Shown here: one piece after another, positions 31,087-39,072 of the stretch
Position numbering within the stretch: position 1 is the first letter of the stretch
Layout: each line of letters begins with the position of its first letter
Source: Nitrosopumilaceae archaeon
Lineage (GTDB): Archaea; Thermoproteota; Nitrososphaeria; Nitrososphaerales; Nitrosopumilaceae
Direction of reading: 5' to 3'
DNA: 42,897 nt
Assembly (NCBI GenBank): GCA_900620265.3
Contig: UYNY03000028.1
Location: 1-42,897 of the forward strand
The notes under the pieces: generated by a model
The model's database searches: none
Seen by the model: only the letters and a program-made list of their open reading frames with translations
Told to the model about the DNA's origin: nothing
Program-made: the position numbers and the translations under genes

Positions 31087-32210
31087 TCCCAGAGCCTCTC
31101 GCCGAAGGTGAGCCGCTTGTTAAGGGCAAAGTTCCCAAAGGCGGCCGCCGAGACGGCAAGCACGAGCGCCTCGTGGTACGACATGCCGTGGTGGCCGACC
31201 AGCCAGTAGACGGCGCCGATCTGCAGGACGGCACCGAGCGAGCTGAGCCCGGCGAACCTGGCCAGCTGCCAGAGCGTCCTGCGCGCCCCAAAGTCGCGGT
31301 CCTCGAACGTCCACGACTTGTTCAGCACAAAGTTGCTCACCACCGACGCGGCGATCCCGAGCATGCTGCCGTGCACGTACCAGAACCCGCCGGCCGAGGA
31401 GGCAAGCAGCGAGACCAGATAGTTGACGGCCAGCCCCGACGCGCCCACCGTGAAGAACCTGGCCGCCTTTGACGCAAAGCGGACCGACGCCCTCCGCTCG
31501 CGGCGCCTGGCCCTGCCGTACCTGTAGAGGCGCCAGACGGACCTCAGGTAATCGAGGGCGACGCCGCCGTCAAGCTTGCTGCTGCCCGAGCGCCTGTCCT
31601 CAAAGACGTACGGCACCTCCAGGACGCGGACGCCCTTTGTCTTTACTATTATCTCAAGCAGCAGCTTGTACCCGAGCGCGTCGATGCTCAGCCCGCTGAG
31701 CAGGCCCCTCCGGAACGCGAAGAAGCCCGACATCGGGTCGGCGGCTCGGATCCCGAGCCCGCGCCTTGCCAGCAGCGTGGCGGCCCTGCTCAGGATGCGC
31801 CTCCGAGCTGGCCAGTTGCGGACGCCGCCGCCCGAGACATACCTTGACGCTATGGCAAGCTCGCACTGCCGCAGCGCCTCGACCAGCCTCGGTATCAGCT
31901 GCGGGGGGTGGGAAAAGTCAGAGTCCATCACGACTATCATCTCGCCCCTGGCCCGCCTGATGCCGTGCATGATGGCAGACGAGAGGCCCCTGCTGCCGGT
32001 CCGGTGGACGACGTCCATGGTGGAGCCGCCGCTCAGCCCCGAGGCGTACTCCTCTGCCATCCGGCCCGTCCCGTCCGGCGAGTCGTCATCGACCACGATG
32101 GTCTCGGCCGAGACGCCGCTCGGTATGCTCTCCCGGATGGAGCGGAGGACGCCGAGTATGTTCTGCGACTCGTTGTAGGTCGGCACTATGATCGAGACCT
32201 GGGGGGCCAC
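31083..32210 (-). CDS. Dolichol-phosphate mannosyltransferase-like GT2 fused to GtrA membrane domain
   Basis: Residues 1-225 form a family-2 glycosyltransferase of the polyprenol-phosphate hexose synthase type: VSIIVPTYNESQNI, ETIVVDDDSPDGTG, GSRGLSSAIMHGIRRARGEMIVVMDSDFSHPP (DXD) and RYVSGGGVRNW, ADPMSGFFAFRR. Residues about 245-375 are a four-helix GtrA-like domain (RFFTVGASGLAVNYLVSLL, SFVLNKSWTFEDRD-type loop, FALNKRLTF). The product charges a lipid carrier for N-glycosylation or surface glycan synthesis. Such DPM1-GtrA fusions are known in archaea. GTG 32210 has a TATA element inside the inverted repeat at 32230-32247. Confidence 0.9.
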   Translation of the reverse strand: MAPQVSIIVPTYNESQNILGVLRSIRESIPSGVSAETIVVDDDSPDGTGRMAEEYASGLSGGSTMDVVHRTGSRGLSSAIMHGIRRARGEMIVVMDSDFSHPPQLIPRLVEALRQCELAIASRYVSGGGVRNWPARRRILSRAATLLARRGLGIRAADPMSGFFAFRRGLLSGLSIDALGYKLLLEIIVKTKGVRVLEVPYVFEDRRSGSSKLDGGVALDYLRSVWRLYRYGRARRRERRASVRFASKAARFFTVGASGLAVNYLVSLLASSAGGFWYVHGSMLGIAASVVSNFVLNKSWTFEDRDFGARRTLWQLARFAGLSSLGAVLQIGAVYWLVGHHGMSYHEALVLAVSAAAFGNFALNKRLTFGERLWD

Positions 32211-32229
32211 GCGCGCGGCCCCGCCGTGG

Positions 32230-32247
32230 ATGAATATAACTATTCAT
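32230..32247. promoter_or_regulatory. Inverted repeat overlapping the GT2-GtrA promoter
   Basis: ATGAATA-TAAC-TATTCAT is a perfect 7-bp inverted repeat with a 4-bp spacer, centred about 28 nt before GTG 32210. The A/T-rich core therefore serves as the TATA box. Symmetry could be incidental to the box or mark a repressor operator. Confidence 0.5.
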
Positions 32248-32322
32248 GGGCAGGCACGGATCACCGGGATCCGCCGGGCATGGGATCGGGCGCGGGATCC
32301 GGGCGCCGGCGCCGCCCGGGCG

Positions 32323-32640
32323 CTAGGAGACCCTTGATCCCGGCGGGGCGTCACCGGGCGAGAGCCAGAAGGGGACCCCGTCCACGTCGGCAGCAAGCAG
32401 CATCGCCTCGGAGACGACGCCGGCCACCTCCTTTGGCTCGAGGTTGGCAACGACCACCACGGCCCTGCCGACCATATCCTCCGGCGAGTGGTGCTCGGCG
32501 CCCCCGATTATCACGCTGCGCGACTCGCCGCCGATGTCCACCACCCCCCTCATTATCCGGGTCTTGCCGGGTATCGGCTCCGCCGAGGTGACCCGGGCGG
32601 CCCGCACGTCCAGCCTTGCAAACTCGTCGTATGTTACCAC
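32323..32640 (-). CDS. tRNA-binding domain protein (MetRS beta / Trbp111-like)
   Basis: The 105-residue OB-fold protein of the EMAP-II/Trbp111/CsaA type has DVRAARVTSAEPIPGKTRIMRGVVDIGG, RSVIIGGAEHHSPEDMVGRAVVVVANLEPKEV (the conserved VVVxNLxP-x-x tRNA-binding loop) and a terminal VSEAMLLAA...VPFWLSP. In archaea such stand-alone proteins act as methionyl-tRNA synthetase accessory subunits or tRNA chaperones. GTG 32640 is 26 nt from TATA CCGTTAAAAC (32661-32670) read on the minus strand. The following 112 bp to the GT2 promoter hold no recognisable gene. Confidence 0.88.
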   Translation of the reverse strand: MVTYDEFARLDVRAARVTSAEPIPGKTRIMRGVVDIGGESRSVIIGGAEHHSPEDMVGRAVVVVANLEPKEVAGVVSEAMLLAADVDGVPFWLSPGDAPPGSRVS

Positions 32641-32660
32641 GGCGGGGCGGGCGGCGGCGC

Positions 32661-32681
32661 CCGTTAAAACGGTTTTGAGGA
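32661..32681. promoter_or_regulatory. Symmetric bidirectional promoter
   Basis: CCGTTAAAACGGTTTT contains two interleaved inverted repeats (CCGTT-AA-AACGG and AAAAC-G-GTTTT). It stands 26 nt from GTG 32640 on the minus strand and 24 nt from ATG 32690 on the plus strand, so one A/T core could fire in both directions. Confidence 0.5.
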
Positions 32682-32689
32682 CGGCCGTG

Positions 32690-32788
32690 ATGGAAGAGTG
32701 GCAGCTGCCGTTCGGACTGGAGTTACGGTCCCTGGATTTTTGGCAGGATGCCCACCACGGCCACCCTCCCCCCGGGGCAGGAATCTAA
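32690..32788 (+). CDS. Putative 32-residue leaderless ORF
   Basis: ATG to TAA encodes 32 residues with a Trp/Leu-rich start (MEEWQLPFGLELRSLDFW) and a His/Pro/Gly-rich end (HHGHPPPGAGI). The A/T core at 32661-32676 is at promoter distance, and the segment's G+C is lower than its surroundings. It ends inside the promoter of the next gene. It could instead be a regulatory or small RNA transcript; I find no convincing C/D-box pair. Kept only as a candidate. Confidence 0.3.
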   Translation: MEEWQLPFGLELRSLDFWQDAHHGHPPPGAGI

Positions 32789-32817
32789 TATATTTAGCGC
32801 CCGCCCCGCGGCCACGC

Positions 32818-33240
32818 ATGGCAAGGATCGAGTCGTCGGCCGAGATCGCCGCCCCGCCGGAGAGGGTCTGGGAGGTGGTCGCCGATCTTGACTCCGAGCC
32901 CAAGTACTGGAAGGGGACGAGGAGCGTCAGGAACATCTCCCGGGAGGGCAACGAGCTGACAAGGGAGGTGGTCATAGCGTTCAGGGACCAAAAGTGCCTC
33001 CAAAGGGTGGTGCTCGACCCCCCGAGGTCCATCAGGGCCGACTTTGTCGAGGGGGTGATAAAGGGGAGCAAGGAGGTGCTGCTCGAGCCGTCCGGCGGCG
33101 GGACGACCGTCCGCGTCATATGGGAGATAAGGATGACGGGCATCCTCGGTATGTTCACGGGGGCGGTGGCAGGCCACATTAGAAAGGGGACGGGGCAGGC
33201 CCTCGAGTCCATAAGGAAAGAGATCGAGCAGGATGTATGA
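32818..33240 (+). CDS. SRPBCC/START-like (polyketide cyclase-type) protein
   Basis: The 140-residue helix-grip protein opens with IESSAEIAAPPERVWEVVADLDSEPKYW, the common start of the polyketide cyclase/coenzyme Q-binding SRPBCC family. Strands LTREVVIAF, CLQRVVLDPP and VEGVIKGSKEVLLEP follow, and a long C-terminal helix ends it (GAVAGHIRKGTGQALESIRKEI). The domain binds hydrophobic ligands in a pocket; the ligand is unknown. ATG 32818 follows TATA TCTAATATATTTAG (32783-32797). Its last 8 nt overlap the glycosyltransferase start (ATGTATGA), so the two are coupled and may share a lipid-related role. Confidence 0.82.
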   Translation: MARIESSAEIAAPPERVWEVVADLDSEPKYWKGTRSVRNISREGNELTREVVIAFRDQKCLQRVVLDPPRSIRADFVEGVIKGSKEVLLEPSGGGTTVRVIWEIRMTGILGMFTGAVAGHIRKGTGQALESIRKEIEQDV

Positions 33241-34402
33241 GATCATCTACTATGCGGTTGCCCTGGTGATGGCGGGGGTGGCCGCCGTCTGGGCCGCCCT
33301 GATAAGGAAGACGGTGCAGACGCTCTCAGATACGCCGCGCCTCGGGGGCGGCTGCACGGGGGCCCCGCTCATCTCCGTGATACTCCCGGCAAGGAACGAG
33401 GAGGCGTTCATCGGGAGGTGCCTTGACTCGCTGCTCTCCCAGGACTATCCGAGGTACGAGGTGGTCGCAGTGGATGACTCGTCGGAGGACGGGACGGGCG
33501 CCATCATAGAGGGATACGCCGGGGACCACGGGAACGTGGTGCACGTGAGGGCCGGCGCCAGGCCGGAAGGCTGGACCGGCAAGAACTGGGCGTGCGTCGA
33601 GGGGTACAGGAGGGCGTCGGGCGACCTGCTGCTCTTCACGGACGCCGACACCGTCCACCTGCCCGGCTCGATGTCGGCCGCGGCCGGGACGCTCGAGTCG
33701 CGCCGGCTCGACGCGCTCACGGTGATGCCGAGGATGCTGGCGCTCGACTTTTGGACCAGGGCGACCCTGCCGGTGATAACGGTCTTCATGCACAGCAGGT
33801 TCTCGGCGCTGAACGTCAACGACCCGGCAAAGAAGACCGGCTACTTCTTCGGGAGCTACTTTATGATGTCGAGGGAGGCGTACGAGGGCGTCGGGACCCA
33901 CGAGGGGGTCAGGGGCGAGATGATAGAGGACGGGGCCCTCGGCAGGAAGACCAAGGAGTCGGGGCGGGCCATGATGATGGTCCGCGGAGAGTCGGAGGTG
34001 TCGGCGGTCTGGGCCCGCGATCCGAGGGGCCTCTGGGACTCGCTGGGCCGGCTGATGGTCCCGCTGTACCTGCAGAGCAGGAGGGCGGCGGCTGCCATAA
34101 TGATCGCCGTCACCATGCTGCTTGTCGCCCCGTTCGCGGCCCTCGCCGCGTCGGCGGCGGGCGGCCCCGGCTGGTGGGCCCTCGCCGCGGCGGCCGGGGC
34201 CGCCTCTGCCATGGTATACGCCGGCGCCGCGATCGAGGCGCGGCGCGGGCTCGGGATCGGCGCGTGGCGCGCCGTCTTTGCGCCGCTCGGGGGGGCCGTC
34301 GTGGTGCTCGGGTTCCTCGCGGGGATGGGCGGCGCGTCGGTCGCGTGGAGGGGGCGCAGGTACGACATGCGCGGCAGGAGCCAGGACTCGGTCAACATAT
34401 AG
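33233..34402 (+). CDS. Membrane GT2 glycosyltransferase (CrtQ/hydroxychlorobactene glucosyltransferase-like)
   Basis: The 389-residue protein has an N-terminal span (YAVALVMAGVAAVWAALI), a GT-A catalytic domain (LISVILPARNEEAFIGRCLDSLLSQDYP, VVAVDDSSEDGTGAII, GWTGKNWACVEGYRRASGDLLLFTDADT with DAD, and GEMIEDGALGRKTKESG with the acidic ED base motif) and three to four C-terminal membrane helices. The GWTGKNWA motif is typical of glycosyltransferases acting on carotenoid or other lipid acceptors. It is coupled to the SRPBCC gene by an 8-nt overlap. The acceptor is inferred only. Confidence 0.85.
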   Translation: MYEIIYYAVALVMAGVAAVWAALIRKTVQTLSDTPRLGGGCTGAPLISVILPARNEEAFIGRCLDSLLSQDYPRYEVVAVDDSSEDGTGAIIEGYAGDHGNVVHVRAGARPEGWTGKNWACVEGYRRASGDLLLFTDADTVHLPGSMSAAAGTLESRRLDALTVMPRMLALDFWTRATLPVITVFMHSRFSALNVNDPAKKTGYFFGSYFMMSREAYEGVGTHEGVRGEMIEDGALGRKTKESGRAMMMVRGESEVSAVWARDPRGLWDSLGRLMVPLYLQSRRAAAAIMIAVTMLLVAPFAALAASAAGGPGWWALAAAAGAASAMVYAGAAIEARRGLGIGAWRAVFAPLGGAVVVLGFLAGMGGASVAWRGRRYDMRGRSQDSVNI

Positions 34403-34439
34403 CAAAAGCCTTTTAGATAAAGAGGGACATGCGGGCCGC

Positions 34440-35624
34440 ATGGAGAGGGCGGACATGACGGCGGGCGCCGCGGTCGCCGGGATAATCGCGGCCGCCGTGC
34501 TCGCGGTCGTCCTGGTGGCGCCGCCGGGGGGCCAGCAGGGGGCGGCATACGTCGAGCAGCCCCCGGCGCAGGGGGCGCCGGCCGGCGTCACGCCCGCCGT
34601 GCAGCCAGCCGTCCAGCCGGCCGTGCAGCCGCGCCCGGCCGCGCCCCCGGGGGATGCCCTGTCCCTCGAGGAGATATTCGAGATGTCAGAGCCCGGGGTG
34701 GTCAGGATAAACGTGAGGAACGCCGAGTCGGCCGAGAGCGCAAGGGGGGTCGGATCCGGCTTCGTCTATGATACTGCCGGCCACATCGCCACCAACGCCC
34801 ACGTCATAGACGACGCCGAGAGCGTCACGGTCACCTTCCTTGACGGCAGGTCGTACGACGCAGAGGTGGTCGGCTCCGACGAGTTCACCGACCTTGCGAT
34901 CCTGCGCGTGGACGCGGGCGGCAGCGAGCTGCGCCCGCTCGGCATCGGCGACTCGTCGATGCTGAGGGTCGGGGAGCAGATAGCGGCCATCGGCAACCCG
35001 TTCGGGCTCTCAGGATCCATGACGTCGGGGATCATCAGCCAGATAGGCAGGCTGCTCCCGTCGGACTCGGGGTACTCGATACCGGACGTCATACAGACTG
35101 ACGCGGCGATAAACCCGGGCAACTCGGGGGGGCCGCTGATCAACATGCACGGCCAGGTGGTGGGGGTTAACACGGCCATCCAGTCCACCACGGGCGAGTT
35201 CACCGGGGTCGGGTTCGCCGTCCCGTCGCAGACGGTCATGAAGATAGTGCCGGTCCTGATAAGCAGCGGGGGGTACGAGCACCCGTGGATAGGGATATCC
35301 GGCAGGGACATTGACACGGAGCTGGCAAGGGTGCTGGGGCTCGGGGAGGCGGTCGGGTTCCTCGTGGTCACGGTGATAGAGGGCAGCCCGGCGGCCATGG
35401 CGGGCCTGAGGGGCTCGACGGACACGGTGATGGGGGACGGCTCGACGTGGCCGGTCGGCGGCGACATCATACTGGCCGTGGACGGCGTGGAGGTGAGGCA
35501 GATAGACGACATACTGGTGCACCTGCAGAGGTCAAAGGCCGTCGGGGACAGGATGACCATGGAGATACTGAGGGACGGGGAGAGGATGCCCGCCGAGATC
35601 ACGCTTCAGGAGAGGCCCGGCTAG
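34440..35624 (+). CDS. HtrA/DegP-type membrane-anchored serine protease with PDZ domain
   Basis: The 394-residue protein has an N-terminal membrane anchor (about 7-28) and a Pro/Ala/Gln-rich linker with AVQP repeats (50-70). The trypsin-like domain has the catalytic triad His121 (TNAHVI), Asp151 (DLAIL) and Ser229 (GNSGGPL), and a C-terminal PDZ domain (about 280-394, GFLVVTVIEGSPAAMAGL). It acts outside the membrane in quality control of exported proteins. ATG 34440 follows TATA CTTTTAGATAAAG (34409-34421) by about 25 nt. The open frame extends far upstream through the previous gene, without support. Confidence 0.93.
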   Translation: MERADMTAGAAVAGIIAAAVLAVVLVAPPGGQQGAAYVEQPPAQGAPAGVTPAVQPAVQPAVQPRPAAPPGDALSLEEIFEMSEPGVVRINVRNAESAESARGVGSGFVYDTAGHIATNAHVIDDAESVTVTFLDGRSYDAEVVGSDEFTDLAILRVDAGGSELRPLGIGDSSMLRVGEQIAAIGNPFGLSGSMTSGIISQIGRLLPSDSGYSIPDVIQTDAAINPGNSGGPLINMHGQVVGVNTAIQSTTGEFTGVGFAVPSQTVMKIVPVLISSGGYEHPWIGISGRDIDTELARVLGLGEAVGFLVVTVIEGSPAAMAGLRGSTDTVMGDGSTWPVGGDIILAVDGVEVRQIDDILVHLQRSKAVGDRMTMEILRDGERMPAEITLQERPG

Positions 35625-35656
35625 GCATAAATACGCCGGGCCGCCCGCGCGGCGCG

Positions 35657-36805
35657 TTGACGCTTGCGCTTCCAGAGGAGGTATGCAGGGCGGCCGAGGG
35701 CAGGCGCGTGCCCGACGCGGACGCCGGGGCCGTGTACGGGGCGGACCTGCAGGAGCTCTCGAGGGCGGCCGAGGCGGCCAGGATCGCCTCAAAGGGCAGG
35801 CGCGTGACGTTCTCAAAAAAGGCGTTCTTCAACGCGGTGAACCTATGCAGGGACACGTGCACGTACTGCTCGTACAAGTCGGGGCCGGCCGATCCGGGGC
35901 TCTCCATGATGGGCCTTGATGACGTGTCGGGGCTGGCCCGGCTGGCGAGGGGGTGCGGCTGCGTCGAGGCGCTGCTGGTGACTGGCGAGAGGCCGGAGGA
36001 GAGGTACGCCGAGGCGCGCAGGTGGCTGCGCGGCATGGGGTTCTCGTCCACCGCCGAGTACCTGGTGCACGCCTCGGAGGCGGCCCTGGCGGAGGGGCTA
36101 TTCCCGCACACGAACGCCGGCGCCATGGACGAGGGGCAGATAAGGGAGCTGCGCGGCAGCAACGTCTCGATGGGGCTGATGCTGGAGAGCTCGAGCGCGA
36201 GGCTCGGGGGCGGGGGCATGCCGCACGAGCTGGCGCCCTCAAAGGAGCCGGGCGCCCGGATTGGCGCCCTCGAGGCGGCCGGCAGGTGCAAGATGCCGAT
36301 CACCACGGGGGTCCTTGCCGGGATCGGCGAGACGCCGTCAGAGATGGTCGAGTCGCTGCTGGAGATAAGGCGCCTGCACGAGAGGTTCGGGAACATACAG
36401 GAGGTGATCGTGCAGAACTTTAGGCCGGGGGAGGCGACCCCGATGAGGGGCGAGCCGCCGGCCGGCGCCTCCTACCTTGCCAGGATCGTCTGCACCGCGA
36501 GGCTCCTGATGCCGGGGATGAACATACAGGTGCCGCCGAACCTACTGCCCGGATCGTACATGGGGATGGTCGGGATGGTAAACGACTGGGGCGGCGTCTC
36601 GCCGCTGACGCCGGACCACGTCAACCCGGGGTTCGCGTGGCCTGACATCGCCGGCCTCGAGTCAGAGTGCGCCGGTGCCGGTTACGATCTTGCGTGCCGG
36701 TTCCCGGTCTACCCCGAGTTCATGGGGATGGTGCCGGCGCGCCTGCGCGAGATGATGGACGAGGTTGGCGAGGGGGGGCTCGTGGCGGGATGGCGCTGGA
36801 GGTGA
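35657..36805 (+). CDS. cofG: Fo synthase subunit 1, radical SAM enzyme CofG
   Basis: CofG, with CofH, makes the deazaflavin Fo, the redox core of coenzyme F420. The 382-residue radical SAM protein has the [4Fe-4S] motif CRDTCTYCSY (Cys64, Cys68, Cys71), the preceding VTFSKKAFFNAVNL, and downstream ITTGVLAGIGETPSEMVESL, QEVIVQNFRPGEATPM, QVPPNLLPG and NDWGGVSPLTPDHVNP, all typical of CofG. TTG 35657 is 27 nt after TATA CATAAATAC (35626-35634). Its last 16 nt overlap cofH. With cofD-cofC at 14.7 kb this places four F420 genes in the window. Confidence 0.96.
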   Translation: MTLALPEEVCRAAEGRRVPDADAGAVYGADLQELSRAAEAARIASKGRRVTFSKKAFFNAVNLCRDTCTYCSYKSGPADPGLSMMGLDDVSGLARLARGCGCVEALLVTGERPEERYAEARRWLRGMGFSSTAEYLVHASEAALAEGLFPHTNAGAMDEGQIRELRGSNVSMGLMLESSSARLGGGGMPHELAPSKEPGARIGALEAAGRCKMPITTGVLAGIGETPSEMVESLLEIRRLHERFGNIQEVIVQNFRPGEATPMRGEPPAGASYLARIVCTARLLMPGMNIQVPPNLLPGSYMGMVGMVNDWGGVSPLTPDHVNPGFAWPDIAGLESECAGAGYDLACRFPVYPEFMGMVPARLREMMDEVGEGGLVAGWRWR

Positions 36806-38019
36806 GCCTCGAGGGCGCCGATCCCGCCGTGTGCAGGATACTGGAGGGCGCCCTTGCGGGCAGGCAGGTCACCGCCGAGGAGGGGGCCGCGCTGCTCGCC
36901 GCGCGCGGGCGCGCCATGTACATGGTGGGCGCCGTGGCAGACGAGCTGCGCAGGAGGGACGCCGGCGAGGAGGCCACCTATGTGGTCAACAGGAACATCA
37001 ACTTTACAAACGTCTGCGTAAAGCAGTGCGGGTTCTGCGCCTTTAGCAGGGACCACAGGAAGGAGGAGGGGTACATGCTGCCGGCAGAGGAGGTGGCGCG
37101 CCGCGCCAGGGAGGCGCAGGAGCTCGGGGCCACGGAGGTCTGCATCCAGGCGGGGCTGCCCCCCGGCATGGACGGGGACCTCTACGAGGGGATCTGCCGC
37201 GCAATCAAGGAGGCGGCGCCCGGCATCCACATACACGGCTTTTCGCCGGAGGAGGTCGCATACGGGGCCCGCGCGGCCGGGGTCGGGATAGAAGAGTACC
37301 TAGGCAGGCTCCGGGATGCCGGCGTCGGCACGCTGCCCGGCACGTCGGCCGAGATACTCGACCAGGGGATACGGGACAGGATATCGCCCGGGCGCCTGAG
37401 CGCCGACGGGTGGGAGTCGATAATCAGGGCGGCGCACGGGGCGGGCATCCGCACCACCTCGACCATGATGTTCGGGCACGTCGAGGAGGGGATCCACAGG
37501 ACGAGGCACATCGCCCGGATACGCAGCATACAGGAGGAGACGGGCGGGTTCACGGAGTTCGTCCCGCTCGGGTTCGTGCATGACGAGGCCCCGATGTATG
37601 CGGACGGGCGCTGCGCCCGCGCCGGCGCCGACGGGCCGGACGTGCTGCTCACGCACGCGGTCTCGAGGATAATGCTGCACGGGATCATACCGAACATCCA
37701 GGCGTCCTGGGTAAAGGAGGGGCCGGCCCTCACGCAGCTCCTGCTGTGGTGGGGCGCCAACGACCTCGGGGGGACGCTCATCAACGAGAGCATATCGACG
37801 TCGGCCGGGTCAGGTTACGGGCAGCTTGCAAGGCCGTCGGAGATGCGCGCCATGGCGGCGCAGGAGGGCCGGATCCCGGCCGAGAGGGACACGGGATACA
37901 ACATACTGCGCAGGTTCGGCGGCGGCGAGGGCCCGGAGGCGCTCGACGGGGCGGACGCCTCGCGGTTCGGCTCGTACGCCGAGCTGGTAAGGTCCGGGAG
38001 GTTCAGGTACTCCAGATGA
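36790..38019 (+). CDS. cofH: Fo synthase subunit 2, radical SAM enzyme CofH
   Basis: CofH couples a tyrosine-derived radical to the ribityl-uracil precursor. The 409-residue protein has NRNINFTNVCVKQCGFCAFS (Cys76, Cys80, Cys83), EVCIQAGLPPGMDGDLYEGI, HIHGFSPEEVAYGA, GTLPGTSAEILDQGIRD, TTSTMMFGHVEEGIHRTRH and FTEFVPLGFVH, matching full-length CofH. It starts inside the end of cofG (16-nt overlap), so the two subunits are made stoichiometrically from one message. The 3' end overlaps the convergent exchanger gene by 17 nt. Confidence 0.96.
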   Translation: MALEVSLEGADPAVCRILEGALAGRQVTAEEGAALLAARGRAMYMVGAVADELRRRDAGEEATYVVNRNINFTNVCVKQCGFCAFSRDHRKEEGYMLPAEEVARRAREAQELGATEVCIQAGLPPGMDGDLYEGICRAIKEAAPGIHIHGFSPEEVAYGARAAGVGIEEYLGRLRDAGVGTLPGTSAEILDQGIRDRISPGRLSADGWESIIRAAHGAGIRTTSTMMFGHVEEGIHRTRHIARIRSIQEETGGFTEFVPLGFVHDEAPMYADGRCARAGADGPDVLLTHAVSRIMLHGIIPNIQASWVKEGPALTQLLLWWGANDLGGTLINESISTSAGSGYGQLARPSEMRAMAAQEGRIPAERDTGYNILRRFGGGEGPEALDGADASRFGSYAELVRSGRFRYSR

Positions 38020-38935
38020 GCAGCAGGACCATGTACGCGGCATAGCCGGCGGCCAGGCAGGCGCCGGCGGCCCTCGCGACGGTTCCGCGCCATGCGAACG
38101 CCAGCAGGGCGGCCGCAAAGACAATCATCACGAGGTGGTCGGCGTCGGCGCCGGCGCCGCCGATCCCGCCGAGCGCGGCGCCGAGCCCCAGTATCATCAG
38201 TATGTTGTAGATGTTGCTGCCGATGATGTTCCCGATGCCGATGTCCGCGTGGCCGCGCCTGATGGATATCACGGACGTGACGAGCTCCGGCAGCGAGGTG
38301 CCGACCGCTATCACCGTGAGCCCTATCACCTTCTCGGTGAGGCCGAGCGCGGCGGCGAGCAGGACGGCGTTCTCGACGGCCAGGAGGGCGCCGGCCCACA
38401 GCAGCGCCGCCCCGAGGGCGACCAGGCCGGCAGAGGCGGCCACGCCGCGCCTGCCGGGGGGCGCCTCCTCGGCGGGGATCCGGCCGCGGAGCGCCGAGCG
38501 CATCGCATATGCCGCGAACGCGCCCAGCCCGGCAAGAAGCAGCAGGCCGTCAAGGGACGATATCTCGCCGTCAAGGGAGAGGGCCAGGGGCAGGGGGGAT
38601 ACTGCCAGCATCAGGAGGAGCCAGCGGCGCGTGCCGGGGGCGCGGGCCGCCAGCGGGACCAGCAGGGCCGAGACCCCGATCACCATGCCCACGTTGGCGA
38701 TGTTGCTCCCGAGCACGTTGCCCAGGATCACCTGCCCGTGCTCGCCGGCCGCCGCGATGCTTGCAGCAAGCTCGGGCGTCGAGGTCCCGTACGCCACGAT
38801 GGTCATCCCGATGACGAGGCTGCTGACGCGGTACCGGCGCGCTATCGAGACGCCGCCCGATACCAGCCAGTTCCCGCCGAGGCAGAGCATGGCTATCCCG
38901 GCCGCCGCGAGGGCGGCGCTCAGGGCTACCTCCAT
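38003..38935 (-). CDS. CaCA-superfamily sodium/calcium exchanger-like antiporter
   Basis: The 310-residue membrane protein has ten to eleven hydrophobic segments and two inverted alpha repeats: VAYGTSTPELAASI with GNVLGSNIANVGMVIG (about 48-85), and AVGTSLPELVTSV with GNIIGSNIYNILMILG (about 210-250). The Glu of each S/T-x-PEL motif and the GSN motifs form the cation site. It exchanges cations such as Ca2+ for Na+ or H+. The start is ATG 38935, with a TATA-like TTTAAG about 28-30 nt upstream. The upstream extension to 39088 would cross the regulator's promoter. Confidence 0.92.
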   Translation of the reverse strand: MEVALSAALAAAGIAMLCLGGNWLVSGGVSIARRYRVSSLVIGMTIVAYGTSTPELAASIAAAGEHGQVILGNVLGSNIANVGMVIGVSALLVPLAARAPGTRRWLLLMLAVSPLPLALSLDGEISSLDGLLLLAGLGAFAAYAMRSALRGRIPAEEAPPGRRGVAASAGLVALGAALLWAGALLAVENAVLLAAALGLTEKVIGLTVIAVGTSLPELVTSVISIRRGHADIGIGNIIGSNIYNILMILGLGAALGGIGGAGADADHLVMIVFAAALLAFAWRGTVARAAGACLAAGYAAYMVLLLIWST

Positions 38936-39020
38936 GCGGGGGGCCCGGCAGGCGGGGCCGCTTAAACTAGGCGCTCGGGGGCGATCGGCCCAGTTGGTGT
39001 AAAAAAACCACCCAAGTGGG

Positions 39021-39064
39021 ACGGATCCCCTCATATGATCCGTTAATAAGGTACTGTACGGTAC
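39021..39064. promoter_or_regulatory. Operator-like repeats flanking the TATA box of the winged-helix regulator
   Basis: ACGGATC (39021-39027) and GATCCGT (39037-39043) form a perfect 7-bp inverted repeat just upstream of the TATA box GTTAATAAG (39042-39050). Immediately downstream is GGTACTGTACGGTAC (39050-39064), a run of three TAC repeats with near-palindromic character, just before the predicted start site. This arrangement fits autoregulation by the downstream regulator. Confidence 0.5.
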
Positions 39065-39072
39065 AAGACGGT

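Noticed and set aside
32685-32780. C/D-box guide RNA in the intergenic segment
   Set aside because: A C-box-like GTGATGG is present at the start, but no convincing D, C' or D' boxes or terminal stem follow.
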